Counted from the first letter of the stretch, positions 1 to 7,441 are shown. The stretch: 24,490 bases of DNA from NZQO01 sp002693605 (GCA_963972105.1 CAXAVH010000034.1:1-24490); one strand, 5' to 3'. Made by a program: numbers and translations. The notes: a model not told the origin generated them from the letters alone.

Positions 1-33
1 AACCAGAAATTAGTGAAAGTTAACCAGAAATTA
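1..33. repeat. Direct repeat of 12 bp at the left edge
   Basis: AACCAGAAATTA occurs at 1-12 and again at 22-33, separated by 9 nt. The second copy runs into the protease reading frame and the first copy carries that frame into a TAA at 21-23. A short repeat at the very end of a sequence is often a contig-end assembly artefact, but a true duplication is possible. Confidence 0.6.
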
Positions 34-1277
34 TCAAAATTGGAAGTGTTTCCATTTCAGATTTTGAGGAAGATGCGGGAGAGTTGCTAAAGGGTGCCCC
101 GGGCTCTTCGGTAACCGTAACCTACCTACGGGAGGGAAAAACCGCCACGGCCAACATAACCCGCAACGCGGTTGATGTGCATGCAGTTCCCTTCTATTCA
201 CTTTTGGAGGGTAATATTGGGTACATCGTGCTCAGTTCGTTCAACAGCAAAACTACGCTGGAAACGAAGGCCGCTCTTGAGGATTTAAAATCGCAAGGTG
301 CCACGAAATTGATCTTGGACCTTCGGGGCAATCCCGGAGGGCTATTAAACGAGGCTATTGACATAGTGAACCTTTTCGTGCCCAAGGGCGAGGTAATTAC
401 CACCACCAAATCGGCCATCGAGAAATACAACAAGACCTACCGCACCCGCAATGAACCCATTGACACCGAGATTCCATTGGTGGTGCTAATCAACGGGCGT
501 AGCGCCTCGGCAAGTGAGATTGTTTCGGGCGGGCTACAGGACCTGGATCGGGCCGTGGTGGTGGGCGCGCGCAGTTTTGGTAAGGGTCTCGTACAACGAC
601 CAAAAAAGTTAACCTACGGCACCCAACTGAAAGTTACCATTTCGCGTTATTATACCCCTAGCGGACGCTGCATTCAGGCACTCGATTATTGGAACCGCGA
701 CGAGAATGGCGATCCCATTCGGGTAGATGCCAAGGAATACAATGCCTTCAAAACGAAAGGAGGTCGTACGGTATACGATGGGGGCGGAATCCTGCCCGAC
801 ATTGAACTGGAAACGGCCGAATTTTCGCCCGTTATAACAGCGCTGCTCAAGGACAACGCGATTTTCGACTTCGCAACAAAATATTATTACAGCCATGAAT
901 TGCAGGACTGGAAAGGTTTTGAGGTTTCGGAAGCCGATTTCCAGGAATTTTTATCATTTCTGAAGCAAAATAATTTCGAATATGAAACCGAAACGGAGGC
1001 CGAGTTCGCAGATGCCCTCCGGAAGGCCGAAAACGACGATCTCAAGGCCAACATACAGACTAGTTACAACGCGCTAATGGTGGCTATCGATAAGGCCAAG
1101 AACGAGCAGTTGCTAGAGAAGAAATTACAGATAAAATCGCTTCTTACCGATGAGATTTTGAAACGTTATTTTTACAGAAAAGGAATGTACGAATACCAGA
1201 CACAGAACAACCCCGAGATTTTGGAAGCGGTCACGGTATTGAACAATCCCACAAAATATAACAGCATACTAAAATAA
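24..1277 (+). CDS. S41 family carboxyl-terminal processing protease (CtpA-like), 5' part missing
   Basis: This is a periplasmic serine protease of the C-terminal processing (CtpA/Prc/Tsp) family, which cleaves near the C-termini of envelope proteins. The visible part begins inside the PDZ domain (IIKIGSVSISDFEEDAG, then LLKGAPGSSVTV) and continues through the whole catalytic domain. Counting from the TTG at 84, the Ser/Lys dyad and Gln are intact: S142 in GRSASASE, K167 in FGKGLVQ and Q171. An ILDLRGNPGG motif is also present. The signal peptide and most of the PDZ domain lie off the left edge. The homologous frame extends upstream of the TTG at 84 back to codon 24, where TAA at 21-23 interrupts it. 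That stop could be a real nonsense or frameshift mutation or an edge error, so I give the readable extent. A hydroxylase gene starts 2 nt after the stop codon, suggesting co-transcription. Confidence 0.85.
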   Translation, partial: PEIIKIGSVSISDFEEDAGELLKGAPGSSVTVTYLREGKTATANITRNAVDVHAVPFYSLLEGNIGYIVLSSFNSKTTLETKAALEDLKSQGATKLILDLRGNPGGLLNEAIDIVNLFVPKGEVITTTKSAIEKYNKTYRTRNEPIDTEIPLVVLINGRSASASEIVSGGLQDLDRAVVVGARSFGKGLVQRPKKLTYGTQLKVTISRYYTPSGRCIQALDYWNRDENGDPIRVDAKEYNAFKTKGGRTVYDGGGILPDIELETAEFSPVITALLKDNAIFDFATKYYYSHELQDWKGFEVSEADFQEFLSFLKQNNFEYETETEAEFADALRKAENDDLKANIQTSYNALMVAIDKAKNEQLLEKKLQIKSLLTDEILKRYFYRKGMYEYQTQNNPEILEAVTVLNNPTKYNSILK

Positions 1278-1279
1278 TC

Positions 1280-2101
1280 TTGGACCATTTTCTCCACTTT
1301 TTCGAAACGATGCCCCTTTGGTTGAAGGCAGGTTGGGTGGTAATCGTTCTGGGACTGTTCTGGATTTTGGAAGGCCACTATGCACTTGTTGTGCTACAAT
1401 ATAAAAAGTGGCGGCACGCGCGGGTCAATCTGAGCCTATTGGCGTTCGTAATGGTTATTAATGCTGGGTTCGGGCTGGCCACCGTGGGCATATTTAGCTG
1501 GTTGAACGAAACCCAGTTCGGCTTGCTTCACCTAGTGGAAGCACCCGTATGGATAGAACTCTTATTTTCACTGTTGGTTCTGGATTTCATTGCCCAATAC
1601 GGCGTGCATTATCTGTTGCATAAGGTACCAGTCCTCTGGCGTCTGCACATAGTACACCATAGCGATAAAAACGTAGACGTAACCACGGGAACCCGCCACC
1701 ATCCGCTCGATTTCCTCATCCGCGAAACGTTTGCCATCGTTGCCGTAATTATAATGGGAATGCCCATTGCATTTTACCTGTTTTATCGCATTTTGAGCGT
1801 GCTATTTACCTATTGGACCCATGCCAATATTTCGCTGCCGGAACGGTTGGACCACGCCATTAGCTATATTATTGTTACCCCAAATATGCACAAATTCCAC
1901 CATCACTACCAATTGCCGTGGACCGATAGTAATTTCGGGAATATGTTCAGTATATGGGATCGGTTGTTCGGAACGTTCACCTACGGCGATTTCAGAAAGA
2001 TCAAATACGGCGTAGACGTGGCAGAGCATACCGACGATGAAAATTTATGGGTACAGTTGGGTATACCCTTCAGTAAAAAAATAGGTCCTTATAAATCGTA
2101 A
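1280..2101 (+). CDS. Sterol desaturase / fatty acid hydroxylase family membrane protein
   Basis: This is an integral-membrane non-haem di-iron enzyme of the fatty acid hydroxylase superfamily (PF04116). It probably hydroxylates or desaturates a lipid, but the substrate cannot be read from the sequence. Hydrophobic segments lie near residues 13-30, 46-73 and 86-103. The His clusters expected to hold two irons are visible: HYLLH, then HIVHH, then RHHP, and HKFHHHYQLPW near the C-terminus, followed by the family-typical IWDRLFGTF. The start is a TTG at 1280, which gives LDHFLHFFETMPLW and fits the N-terminus I recall for flavobacterial relatives. The first ATG is at 1310, ten codons in, and is the alternative. 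The gene lies 2 nt behind the protease gene and has no promoter of its own that I can see. Confidence 0.85.
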   Translation: MDHFLHFFETMPLWLKAGWVVIVLGLFWILEGHYALVVLQYKKWRHARVNLSLLAFVMVINAGFGLATVGIFSWLNETQFGLLHLVEAPVWIELLFSLLVLDFIAQYGVHYLLHKVPVLWRLHIVHHSDKNVDVTTGTRHHPLDFLIRETFAIVAVIIMGMPIAFYLFYRILSVLFTYWTHANISLPERLDHAISYIIVTPNMHKFHHHYQLPWTDSNFGNMFSIWDRLFGTFTYGDFRKIKYGVDVAEHTDDENLWVQLGIPFSKKIGPYKS

Positions 2102-2160
2102 CTACAAGATTAACAAAACATTAAGTTCAAAATGCTTTAAATATTGGTATCTTACCAGTT

Positions 2161-2532
2161 ATGGTACAAGTAGACAAGCAGGAGAGCACAGAGGTTTTAG
2201 AAGAATCTGTTGCGTATTTAGAAAAACGTGGCTTTGAGAACATCAAGGCCGACATTGATGGGTATGAGACGCCAAAGGCGTACCATAAGAAAGGAAGTGA
2301 CGTGGTAATTACGCCCGATATCGTGGCCGAACGCGCCGGGGTAAAGCACTATTTTGAGGTGAGTTTAAAATCGGAAAAACCGAAACTACTAAAATCAAAA
2401 TGGAAATTTTTGGAAACGCTTACCCGAATGCGTAACCACCGCTTCAAGATCATTACCCGCAGGGGGCATTACAAATTTACCCGCGAGATGTTACAGGATC
2501 TTAACCTAGAGAAAAACTTCATTAAGCTGTAA
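2161..2532 (+). CDS. Small hypothetical protein, 123 aa
   Basis: I do not recognise this as a named family. It has no signal peptide or membrane segment and is rich in Lys and Arg, especially in its C-terminal half. The order of elements resembles a restriction-endonuclease-like core: a helix-rich N-terminus, then DVVITPDIVAERAGVKHYFEVSLKSE (PD at 52-53, E66, K70), then the strand RFKIITRRGHYKF. The usual ExK spacing is not met: two residues past E66 is Ser, and Lys comes four residues after it. A nuclease role is therefore only a guess. The ATG at 2161 follows a 59-nt gap. The 3' end overlaps the oppositely oriented acetyltransferase gene by 11 bp. Confidence 0.75.
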   Translation: MVQVDKQESTEVLEESVAYLEKRGFENIKADIDGYETPKAYHKKGSDVVITPDIVAERAGVKHYFEVSLKSEKPKLLKSKWKFLETLTRMRNHRFKIITRRGHYKFTREMLQDLNLEKNFIKL

Positions 2533-2962
2533 CCATCGCAATGTGCGGTATGCCGTCTTCGAGATATTCGGCACCAATTGGGGTAAAGCCGTGGGATTTG
2601 TAAAAATTTATCAAATAGGTTTGGGCCGACAATTTTATCGTTTCGGTGCCGAACCTATTTTTTATGGCTTTTTTTGAAGCTTCCATTATTGCGTGCCCAC
2701 AGCCGAATTTTCGTTCCCTTTCCCGCACCACGACCCGGCCAATTGCCGACTCGTTGAAATAAATTCCCGGCGGGAAACACCGGGTGTAGGCCACTAGTTT
2801 ACCCTTCTTTTTTCCCAAAATGTGCAATGCCTTACTATCCTTCCCGTCGATATCCTGGTAAACACAGTCCTGCTCCACCACGAACACTTCACTGCGCAGC
2901 TGGAGGAGCTCATATATTTCAGAAGCTGTCAATTCATCGAATGTCTTTACGGAAATTTCCAT
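2522..2962 (-). CDS. GNAT family N-acetyltransferase, ElaA-type
   Basis: This predicted cytoplasmic acetyl-CoA-dependent N-acetyltransferase has 146 aa, the usual length for ElaA-like GNAT proteins. The N-terminal signature LLQLRSEVFVVEQDCVYQDIDGKD is typical of the ElaA subgroup. The acetyl-CoA pyrophosphate loop is seen in RERERKFGCGHAIMEA (RxxGxG form). The C-terminal INFYKSHGFTPIG is the usual GNAT motif B. The substrate is unknown. The gene lies 45 nt downstream of rpiB on the same strand and is probably co-transcribed with it. Its 3' end overlaps the convergent small gene. Confidence 0.85.
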   Translation of the reverse strand: MEISVKTFDELTASEIYELLQLRSEVFVVEQDCVYQDIDGKDSKALHILGKKKGKLVAYTRCFPPGIYFNESAIGRVVVRERERKFGCGHAIMEASKKAIKNRFGTETIKLSAQTYLINFYKSHGFTPIGAEYLEDGIPHIAMVTA

Positions 2963-3007
2963 ACGGTCTTAAATTCGGTAAATTCGTTTAGATACTTTAA
3001 TTATTCG

Positions 3008-3439
3008 CTAGGAACACGCAATTTTCTCGACGCGGCGCTGGTGACGTCCGCCTTCGAACTTTGTTTCCAAAAAGGTCTTAACCATTTCAAGGGCCTGGGG
3101 TAGGCTAATGTACCGTGCGGGTAGGCTCAAAACGTTGGCATCGTTATGCTCACGGGCCAGAGCGGTTATTTCTTTCGTCCAGCATAGCGCCGAACGAACG
3201 TTCTGGTGCTTATTGGCGGTCATATTTGCTCCGTTTCCGCTGCCGCAGATAATGATACCGAGATCGGCTGTATTGGTACCTACAGAGGTGGCAACCGGAT
3301 GCACAAAGTCTGGATAATCTACGCTCCCATCGGTATCGGTTCCGAAGTTGGTAACCGCGTGGCCGTTTTTCTCTAAATAAGCTACGATAACATTCTTGTA
3401 ATCAGTCCCGGCGTGGTCGTTTCCTATGGCTATTCTCAT
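3008..3439 (-). CDS. rpiB: Ribose 5-phosphate isomerase B
   Basis: RpiB interconverts ribose 5-phosphate and ribulose 5-phosphate in the non-oxidative pentose phosphate pathway. The protein has 143 aa, the normal RpiB length. The N-terminal IAIGNDHAG carries the substrate-binding Asp8-His9. ICGSGNGANMTANK carries the catalytic Cys65 and the phosphate loop. REHNDANVLSLPARY carries the conserved His98. The related galactose-6-phosphate isomerases LacA/LacB share the fold, but the length and motif set favour RpiB. It is the first gene of a likely two-gene transcript with the acetyltransferase, and a TATCTTTG promoter element lies 17 nt upstream of the ATG. Confidence 0.92.
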   Translation of the reverse strand: MRIAIGNDHAGTDYKNVIVAYLEKNGHAVTNFGTDTDGSVDYPDFVHPVATSVGTNTADLGIIICGSGNGANMTANKHQNVRSALCWTKEITALAREHNDANVLSLPARYISLPQALEMVKTFLETKFEGGRHQRRVEKIACS

Positions 3440-3455
3440 TTGGTCTAATTTTTTA

Positions 3456-3483
3456 CAAAGATAGGGCTTTGTGGTTTACGCAC
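3456..3483 (-). promoter_or_regulatory. Predicted Bacteroidetes-type promoter of rpiB
   Basis: On the minus strand TATCTTTG (3463-3456) matches the TAnnTTTG -7 element exactly. GTG lies 17 nt further upstream (3483-3481), one base off the TTG -33 element. The leader to the rpiB ATG would be very short. Confidence 0.6.
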
Positions 3484-3550
3484 CATTAAATACTGATATC
3501 TTGATTATGAGTACACTAGCATTTATCATTGGTACGTCACCAAAGTAGTT

Positions 3551-3572
3551 AACAACTGTGTTGACAGTTGTT
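3551..3572. repeat. Perfect 9-bp inverted repeat
   Basis: AACAACTGT (3551-3559) and ACAGTTGTT (3564-3572) are exact reverse complements with a 4-nt spacer, GTTG. It could be a protein operator or a small hairpin; there is no T-tract of terminator type after it. Confidence 0.8.
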
Positions 3573-3747
3573 CATATTTAAGGCAGAAATAAAGTTGGAA
3601 AATAAGACCTAATTCTCCATATGTGCTTTTAAATAACTAATCCTAATTATAACCCCGTTTTTTGTAGCGAAGTTTTCAGCATCGAAATTGAAATTGTGAA
3701 CACGTTCGTCAGATTTTTTAATCACAAATAGGATGTTAACCAAGGTT

Positions 3748-3776
3748 GTTGACAGCTGTTAATAGCGAGCGCTATT
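3748..3776. repeat. Second GTTGACAGYTGTT motif with adjacent hairpin
   Basis: GTTGACAGCTGTT at 3748-3760 repeats GTTGACAGTTGTT of 3560-3572 with a single change. It is followed directly by AATAGCG (3761-3767) and CGCTATT (3770-3776), a 7-bp inverted repeat with a 2-nt centre. A repeated motif about 190 bp apart suggests a common binding protein. Confidence 0.65.
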
Positions 3777-3910
3777 TGCTTTAAAAACAACCTGCTTCAA
3801 TTCTTAAATATATGTTAATAAAATGCTTAAAAATAGACCTAAGTTATTTTCAAAATAAAAGGCTATAAAGTTCTACCACTTTTCAACAAGCAATAATAAG
3901 CAGCATTTAA

Positions 3911-3928
3911 TTTTTAAAATTTTAAAAA
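3911..3928. repeat. 18-bp A/T palindrome
   Basis: TTTTTAAAATTTTAAAAA is self-complementary over 18 bp and lies in the most AT-rich part of the gap, just downstream of the DUF2007 gene. It could help transcript ending or easy duplex melting. With only A and T it may also be compositional chance. Confidence 0.5.
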
Positions 3929-3969
3929 AAGAAAAGTGATATGTATATATATGTTGATAACGGAAAAAC

Positions 3970-4209
3970 CTAGACGATTTTAAGGAACGAAGTTGCGTTC
4001 AATTTCTTGATGATGGCGATGGCCTTCATAGCATCGTCTTCGTGTACCCGTAGCCGTATGCCGCCAAAGGCGTTGCTGTGGAAGGGCAGTACGCTTACCA
4101 TGGTTTCGTTTTGGAAAACATAGCGCAGACCCTCCTGTTCCAGGAGCAAATTCAAAACGGCGTATTCGCTCGGGTAGGTAAAAACGGCAATAGTTTTAAA
4201 ACGTTCCAT
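3970..4209 (-). CDS. DUF2007 domain-containing protein, 79 aa
   Basis: This small soluble protein of the DUF2007 family (PF09413, 'putative signal transducing protein') has no established biochemical role. The whole protein is the domain. It begins with FKTIAVFTYPSEYAVLNLLLEQEG, then RYVFQNETMVSV, and ends with the typical GGIRLRVHEDDAMKAIAIIKKL. The length is normal. It is transcribed divergently from rnr across a 101-bp gap and has a large AT-rich region behind it. Confidence 0.85.
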   Translation of the reverse strand: MERFKTIAVFTYPSEYAVLNLLLEQEGLRYVFQNETMVSVLPFHSNAFGGIRLRVHEDDAMKAIAIIKKLNATSFLKIV

Positions 4210-4263
4210 ACGCTGGTAGTTGGGCAGCTACACTAAGGTACTAAAACTTTGCTAATCCTACCA

Positions 4264-4291
4264 TTGCATTGCCTTATTAACTGTACATTTG
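4264..4291 (+). promoter_or_regulatory. Predicted promoter of rnr (TTG-N17-TAnnTTTG)
   Basis: TTG at 4264-4266, a 17-nt spacer, then TACATTTG at 4284-4291 match both elements of the known Bacteroidetes housekeeping promoter exactly. This is the best promoter in the window. The leader before the ATG at 4311 would be roughly 12-15 nt. Confidence 0.8.
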
Positions 4292-4310
4292 TTACGAATA
4301 AACACAAATT

Positions 4311-6521
4311 ATGACCAACCGATTTAAGCGCAGAAGAAATAAGGATAAGATAGAAGGACTATCGGAAAAAATTCTTTCAGTGCTGCGAAAGAATAGCTCA
4401 CAACCCTTCAACTATAAGCAAATTGCCAGCAAACTAGGAGTAGACGATGCCAGTAGCCGAAATCAGATTACTTCCAAACTAAAGAAATTAGTCGAAAAAG
4501 GATCCATAAACGAAATAGAGCGAGGAAAGTATATCCTTGCACCATCCAAGAACTACCATACCGGAAGGGTTGACCTAACCAGTAGGGGGCAAGGATATAT
4601 TGTCGTGGAGGGCTTAGATGATGATATTTTCGTTTCCAATAAAAACTTGAACAAGGCACTTAACGGCGATATCGTTGAGGTATATGTATTTAAGCGCAAA
4701 CGGGGCGGAAAATCAGAGGGCGAAATTACAAATATAGTCCAGCGGAAGCGAACGGAGTTCGTGGGAACTATCGATATACAGAAAACTTTCGCCTTTGTTA
4801 GCTGTACGGATTACAATATGTACACCGATATTTTTGTACCGGTTTCAAATATTGGCGAGGCCAAGAATGGCCAGAAAGTCTTGGTGGAGATAGAAAAGTG
4901 GCCTGACGATGCCGATAGCCCTATTGGCAAGGTAATAAAAGTGCTGGGCGATCCTGGCGATCACCATACCGAAATACATTCCATCCTCGCACAGTACGGT
5001 TTGCCGTACGATTTCCCTGAGGAAGTCGAAGAATTCGCCAACAAGCTAGATACCAAAATCCATAAAGATGAAATAAAGAAACGGCGCGATATGCGTAAGG
5101 ACCTTACCTTTACCATCGACCCGAAGGATGCTAAGGATTTTGACGACGCCCTTTCCTTTAAAATTTTGGAAAATGGCAATTATGAAATAGGAATCCACAT
5201 TGCCGATGTGGCCCATTACCTTAAGCCCGGTACCATACTAGACGATGAGGCCTATGAGCGTGCCACTTCCGTTTACTTGGTTGACCGCGTGGTGCCAATG
5301 CTCCCCGAGGTTCTTTCCAACAACGCCTGTTCGCTTCGACCACACGAGGAAAAATACACGTTTTCGGCGGTCTTCGAGATGGATAAAAACGCAAAGGTTG
5401 TCAACAAATGGTTTGGCCGTACGGTGACATACAGTGATGCAAGATTTGCCTATGAGGAGGCACAGCACGTTATTGAAACCGGATCGAGTGAAAGGCACGA
5501 AATTCCTTCCAACATTTCCATTACCGGTAAGCAGTACGAAGTACAAAAAGACATTGCCTATGCTATCCTGGAAATGGATCGGTTGGCTAAAATTCTTCGG
5601 AAGGACAGAATGCGTCAAGGTGCAATCTCGTTCGACAAAGTGGAAGTGAAATTTAACTTGGACGATAAAAATGAGCCAGAAGGTGTCTATTTCAAGGAAA
5701 GTAAGGATGCCAACAAGTTGATAGAGGAATTTATGCTGCTCGCCAACCGAAGCGTTGCCGAGTTCATAGGAAAGCAAAATCCGAAGAAAACATTCGTGTA
5801 CCGCGTACACGACGAGCCGGACGACGAGAAAATCGCCGCCCTCGAAAACATAATTAAGCGCTTTGGGTATAAACTAAATACCCGCGATAAGAAGAGTACC
5901 GCCGCCTCGCTCAATAAACTATTGAAGGATGTTGAGGGGAAAAAGGAACAGAACTTGGTAGATACCCTCGCCATACGCAGTATGAGCAAGGCGATTTACA
6001 CTACCCATAACATTGGGCATTATGGCCTAGCGTTTGATCATTATACGCATTTTACATCGCCCATTAGACGTTATCCAGATGTTATGGTGCACCGTTTGCT
6101 GCAGCATTACCTGGACCAGGGAAAATCGGCCAAGGAAGAGGAGTACGAGGAAAAATGTGCCCACAGCAGCGAAATGGAGAACCTTGCCGCCAATGCCGAG
6201 CGCGATAGCGTGAAGTATATGCAGGTAAAATATATGATGGACCATAAGGACCAGGATTTCCTCGGGGTTATTTCAGGAGTTACCGATTGGGGTATCTATG
6301 TCGAAATTATCAGTAACAAGTGCGAGGGAATGGTACGACTACAAGATTTGAAGGACGACCATTATGTGTTTGACAAAGAGGAATATGCTGTAATCGGGCA
6401 ACGAAAACATACGAAATATACCCTTGGCGACGAGGTGTACGTAAAGGTGAAAAACGCCGATTTGGTAAGAAAGCACCTAGACTTTTTGATGTTGGGAAGC
6501 CGCGAAAACGTTGAAAGCTAA
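4311..6521 (+). CDS. rnr: Ribonuclease R
   Basis: RNase R is a processive 3'-to-5' hydrolytic exoribonuclease that degrades structured RNA, including rRNA fragments and mRNA. At 736 aa the length fits. Domain order: a Lys/Arg-rich start with a winged-helix-like segment (about 15-80), cold-shock OB folds (about 83-210), the RNB catalytic domain (about 260-600) and an S1 domain (about 653-728). The catalytic acid cluster is intact in TIDPKDAKDFDDA, giving D270, D276, D278 and D279. The end of the RNB domain shows HFTSPIRRYPDVMVHRLLQHYL, the family signature. It has its own consensus promoter, and a LysE-type gene follows 27 nt after its stop, probably on the same transcript. Confidence 0.95.
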   Translation: MTNRFKRRRNKDKIEGLSEKILSVLRKNSSQPFNYKQIASKLGVDDASSRNQITSKLKKLVEKGSINEIERGKYILAPSKNYHTGRVDLTSRGQGYIVVEGLDDDIFVSNKNLNKALNGDIVEVYVFKRKRGGKSEGEITNIVQRKRTEFVGTIDIQKTFAFVSCTDYNMYTDIFVPVSNIGEAKNGQKVLVEIEKWPDDADSPIGKVIKVLGDPGDHHTEIHSILAQYGLPYDFPEEVEEFANKLDTKIHKDEIKKRRDMRKDLTFTIDPKDAKDFDDALSFKILENGNYEIGIHIADVAHYLKPGTILDDEAYERATSVYLVDRVVPMLPEVLSNNACSLRPHEEKYTFSAVFEMDKNAKVVNKWFGRTVTYSDARFAYEEAQHVIETGSSERHEIPSNISITGKQYEVQKDIAYAILEMDRLAKILRKDRMRQGAISFDKVEVKFNLDDKNEPEGVYFKESKDANKLIEEFMLLANRSVAEFIGKQNPKKTFVYRVHDEPDDEKIAALENIIKRFGYKLNTRDKKSTAASLNKLLKDVEGKKEQNLVDTLAIRSMSKAIYTTHNIGHYGLAFDHYTHFTSPIRRYPDVMVHRLLQHYLDQGKSAKEEEYEEKCAHSSEMENLAANAERDSVKYMQVKYMMDHKDQDFLGVISGVTDWGIYVEIISNKCEGMVRLQDLKDDHYVFDKEEYAVIGQRKHTKYTLGDEVYVKVKNADLVRKHLDFLMLGSRENVES

Positions 6522-6548
6522 CAAAGTTATTCGTATTTTTACCCTTCT

Positions 6549-7265
6549 ATGTTCGATGGAATTGGATACGCAGCCTTTTACGGATTTCTACTCGCCTTTG
6601 CGGTAGGGCCCGTATTTTTCACACTCATTGAAACCAGTATCACCAAGGGATTCAAAGCGGGCCTGTTTTTCGATCTCGGTGCTATCGTGGCCGATATCAT
6701 CTTTATCCTAATAGCATACTTCAGTACGAGCGTTATTCTTGAAAAAGTTAAAGGCGACCCTGGCGTGTTAATATTTGGCGGGGTCGTGCTCATCGCGTAC
6801 GGGGTTATTTCCTATATCCGCACCAATAAGTCCTTCTTCAAAATAGTAAGGGAACATTATGCGGTCGTGGTAAAGCGAAAGCTGGGTAACTTGTTCCTTA
6901 AGGGATTCTTGCTCAATTTCGTGAATTTCGGCGTGCTAGCTGGGTGGATTGGCACGATCATTATGGCCAATGCGCTAACCACTTCGGAAAATGGCGTACT
7001 GCTCTTCCTTATAACGGTGTTGGTGGTTTTCTTTTGTACCGATCTCGTTAAGATTGCACTCGCAAAGCGATTAAAGAGTAAGATGACCCCACGGTTCGTA
7101 ATCAAGACCAAAAAATGGGTGAGTATATTAATACTCGGTTTTGGAATTCTTTTGTTGATACAAGGCATATTTCCGAAGGAGATACAGGCAAGTCTGGAAC
7201 GCATTCCAGGACAAGGGCATCCGGTAGAGCGGCCCATTCCTCCGGTAGAAAGACCCATTCAATAA
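6549..7265 (+). CDS. LysE family translocator
   Basis: This is an inner-membrane exporter of the LysE/RhtB superfamily, which exports amino acids or small metabolites; the substrate here is unknown. It has 238 aa with about six hydrophobic segments, near residues 6-25, 38-63, 75-88, 118-141, 148-170 and 188-206. The N-terminal GFLLAFAVGPVFFTLIETSITKGFKAG is the conserved family start. The C-terminus carries a short proline-rich tail with PVERPI twice in succession, unusual for the family and probably a local duplication. It follows rnr closely and is ended by a strong terminator hairpin directly after the stop. Confidence 0.85.
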   Translation: MFDGIGYAAFYGFLLAFAVGPVFFTLIETSITKGFKAGLFFDLGAIVADIIFILIAYFSTSVILEKVKGDPGVLIFGGVVLIAYGVISYIRTNKSFFKIVREHYAVVVKRKLGNLFLKGFLLNFVNFGVLAGWIGTIIMANALTTSENGVLLFLITVLVVFFCTDLVKIALAKRLKSKMTPRFVIKTKKWVSILILGFGILLLIQGIFPKEIQASLERIPGQGHPVERPIPPVERPIQ

Positions 7266-7294
7266 AAAAACCTTCCCGTAAGGAAGGTTTTTTT
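7264..7294. terminator. Bidirectional intrinsic terminator between lysE-type gene and tRNA-Cys
   Basis: CCTTCC (7271-7276) pairs with GGAAGG (7282-7287) around a 5-nt loop. Seven A residues before and seven T residues after extend the stem and give a U-tract in either direction. It overlaps the stop of the exporter gene on the plus strand and serves the tRNA on the minus strand. Confidence 0.9.
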
Positions 7295-7295
7295 G

Positions 7296-7366
7296 AGGCA
7301 TCGAGCGGATTCGAACCGCTGTAGAAGGTTTTGCAGACCTCTGCCTAGCCACTCGGCCACGATGCC
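7296..7366 (-). tRNA. tRNA-Cys (anticodon GCA)
   Basis: The minus strand folds as a complete 71-nt cloverleaf. The acceptor stem is GGCATCG with CGATGCC, followed by discriminator U73, as expected for tRNA-Cys. The D-loop region is GGCCGAGTGGCTAGGC, the anticodon loop CTGCAAA has GCA at 7334-7332, and the T-arm is GCGGTTCGAATCCGC. No CCA is encoded; CAA follows the discriminator, so CCA must be added by the nucleotidyltransferase. The terminator begins right after the tRNA. Confidence 0.96.
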
Positions 7367-7441
7367 AATTGCAGACCGCAAATATAAAGTTTTATGCGGT
7401 AAATACAGAAAAAGATCGAATTTTTGTAATTGATACAAATA

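Larger units (their letters stand above)
3440..3969. other. AT-rich 530-bp gene-free region between DUF2007 and rpiB
   Basis: No convincing reading frame is present here. Apart from the rpiB promoter, the stretch holds a perfect inverted repeat (3551-3572), a second copy of one arm (3748-3760), a compact hairpin (3761-3776), an 18-bp A/T palindrome (3911-3928) and a strongly AT-rich block (about 3800-3960). Three words of form TTWTNAACA, one base off the DnaA-box consensus TTWTNCACA, occur at 3813-3821 (reverse), 3880-3888 and 3952-3960 (reverse). The gap is too long for two co-directional genes that could simply abut. It may be regulatory, an unannotated small RNA or a replication-origin candidate; the sequence alone does not decide. 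Confidence 0.5.

Noticed and set aside
3008..3439. LacA/LacB galactose-6-phosphate isomerase
   Set aside because: No tagatose pathway genes are adjacent, and the length, DH pair and Cys loop fit RpiB.
5238..5810. 190-codon open frame on the minus strand inside rnr
   Set aside because: It lies wholly within RNase R and its translation shows no family motif; it is a shadow of codon use in the real gene.
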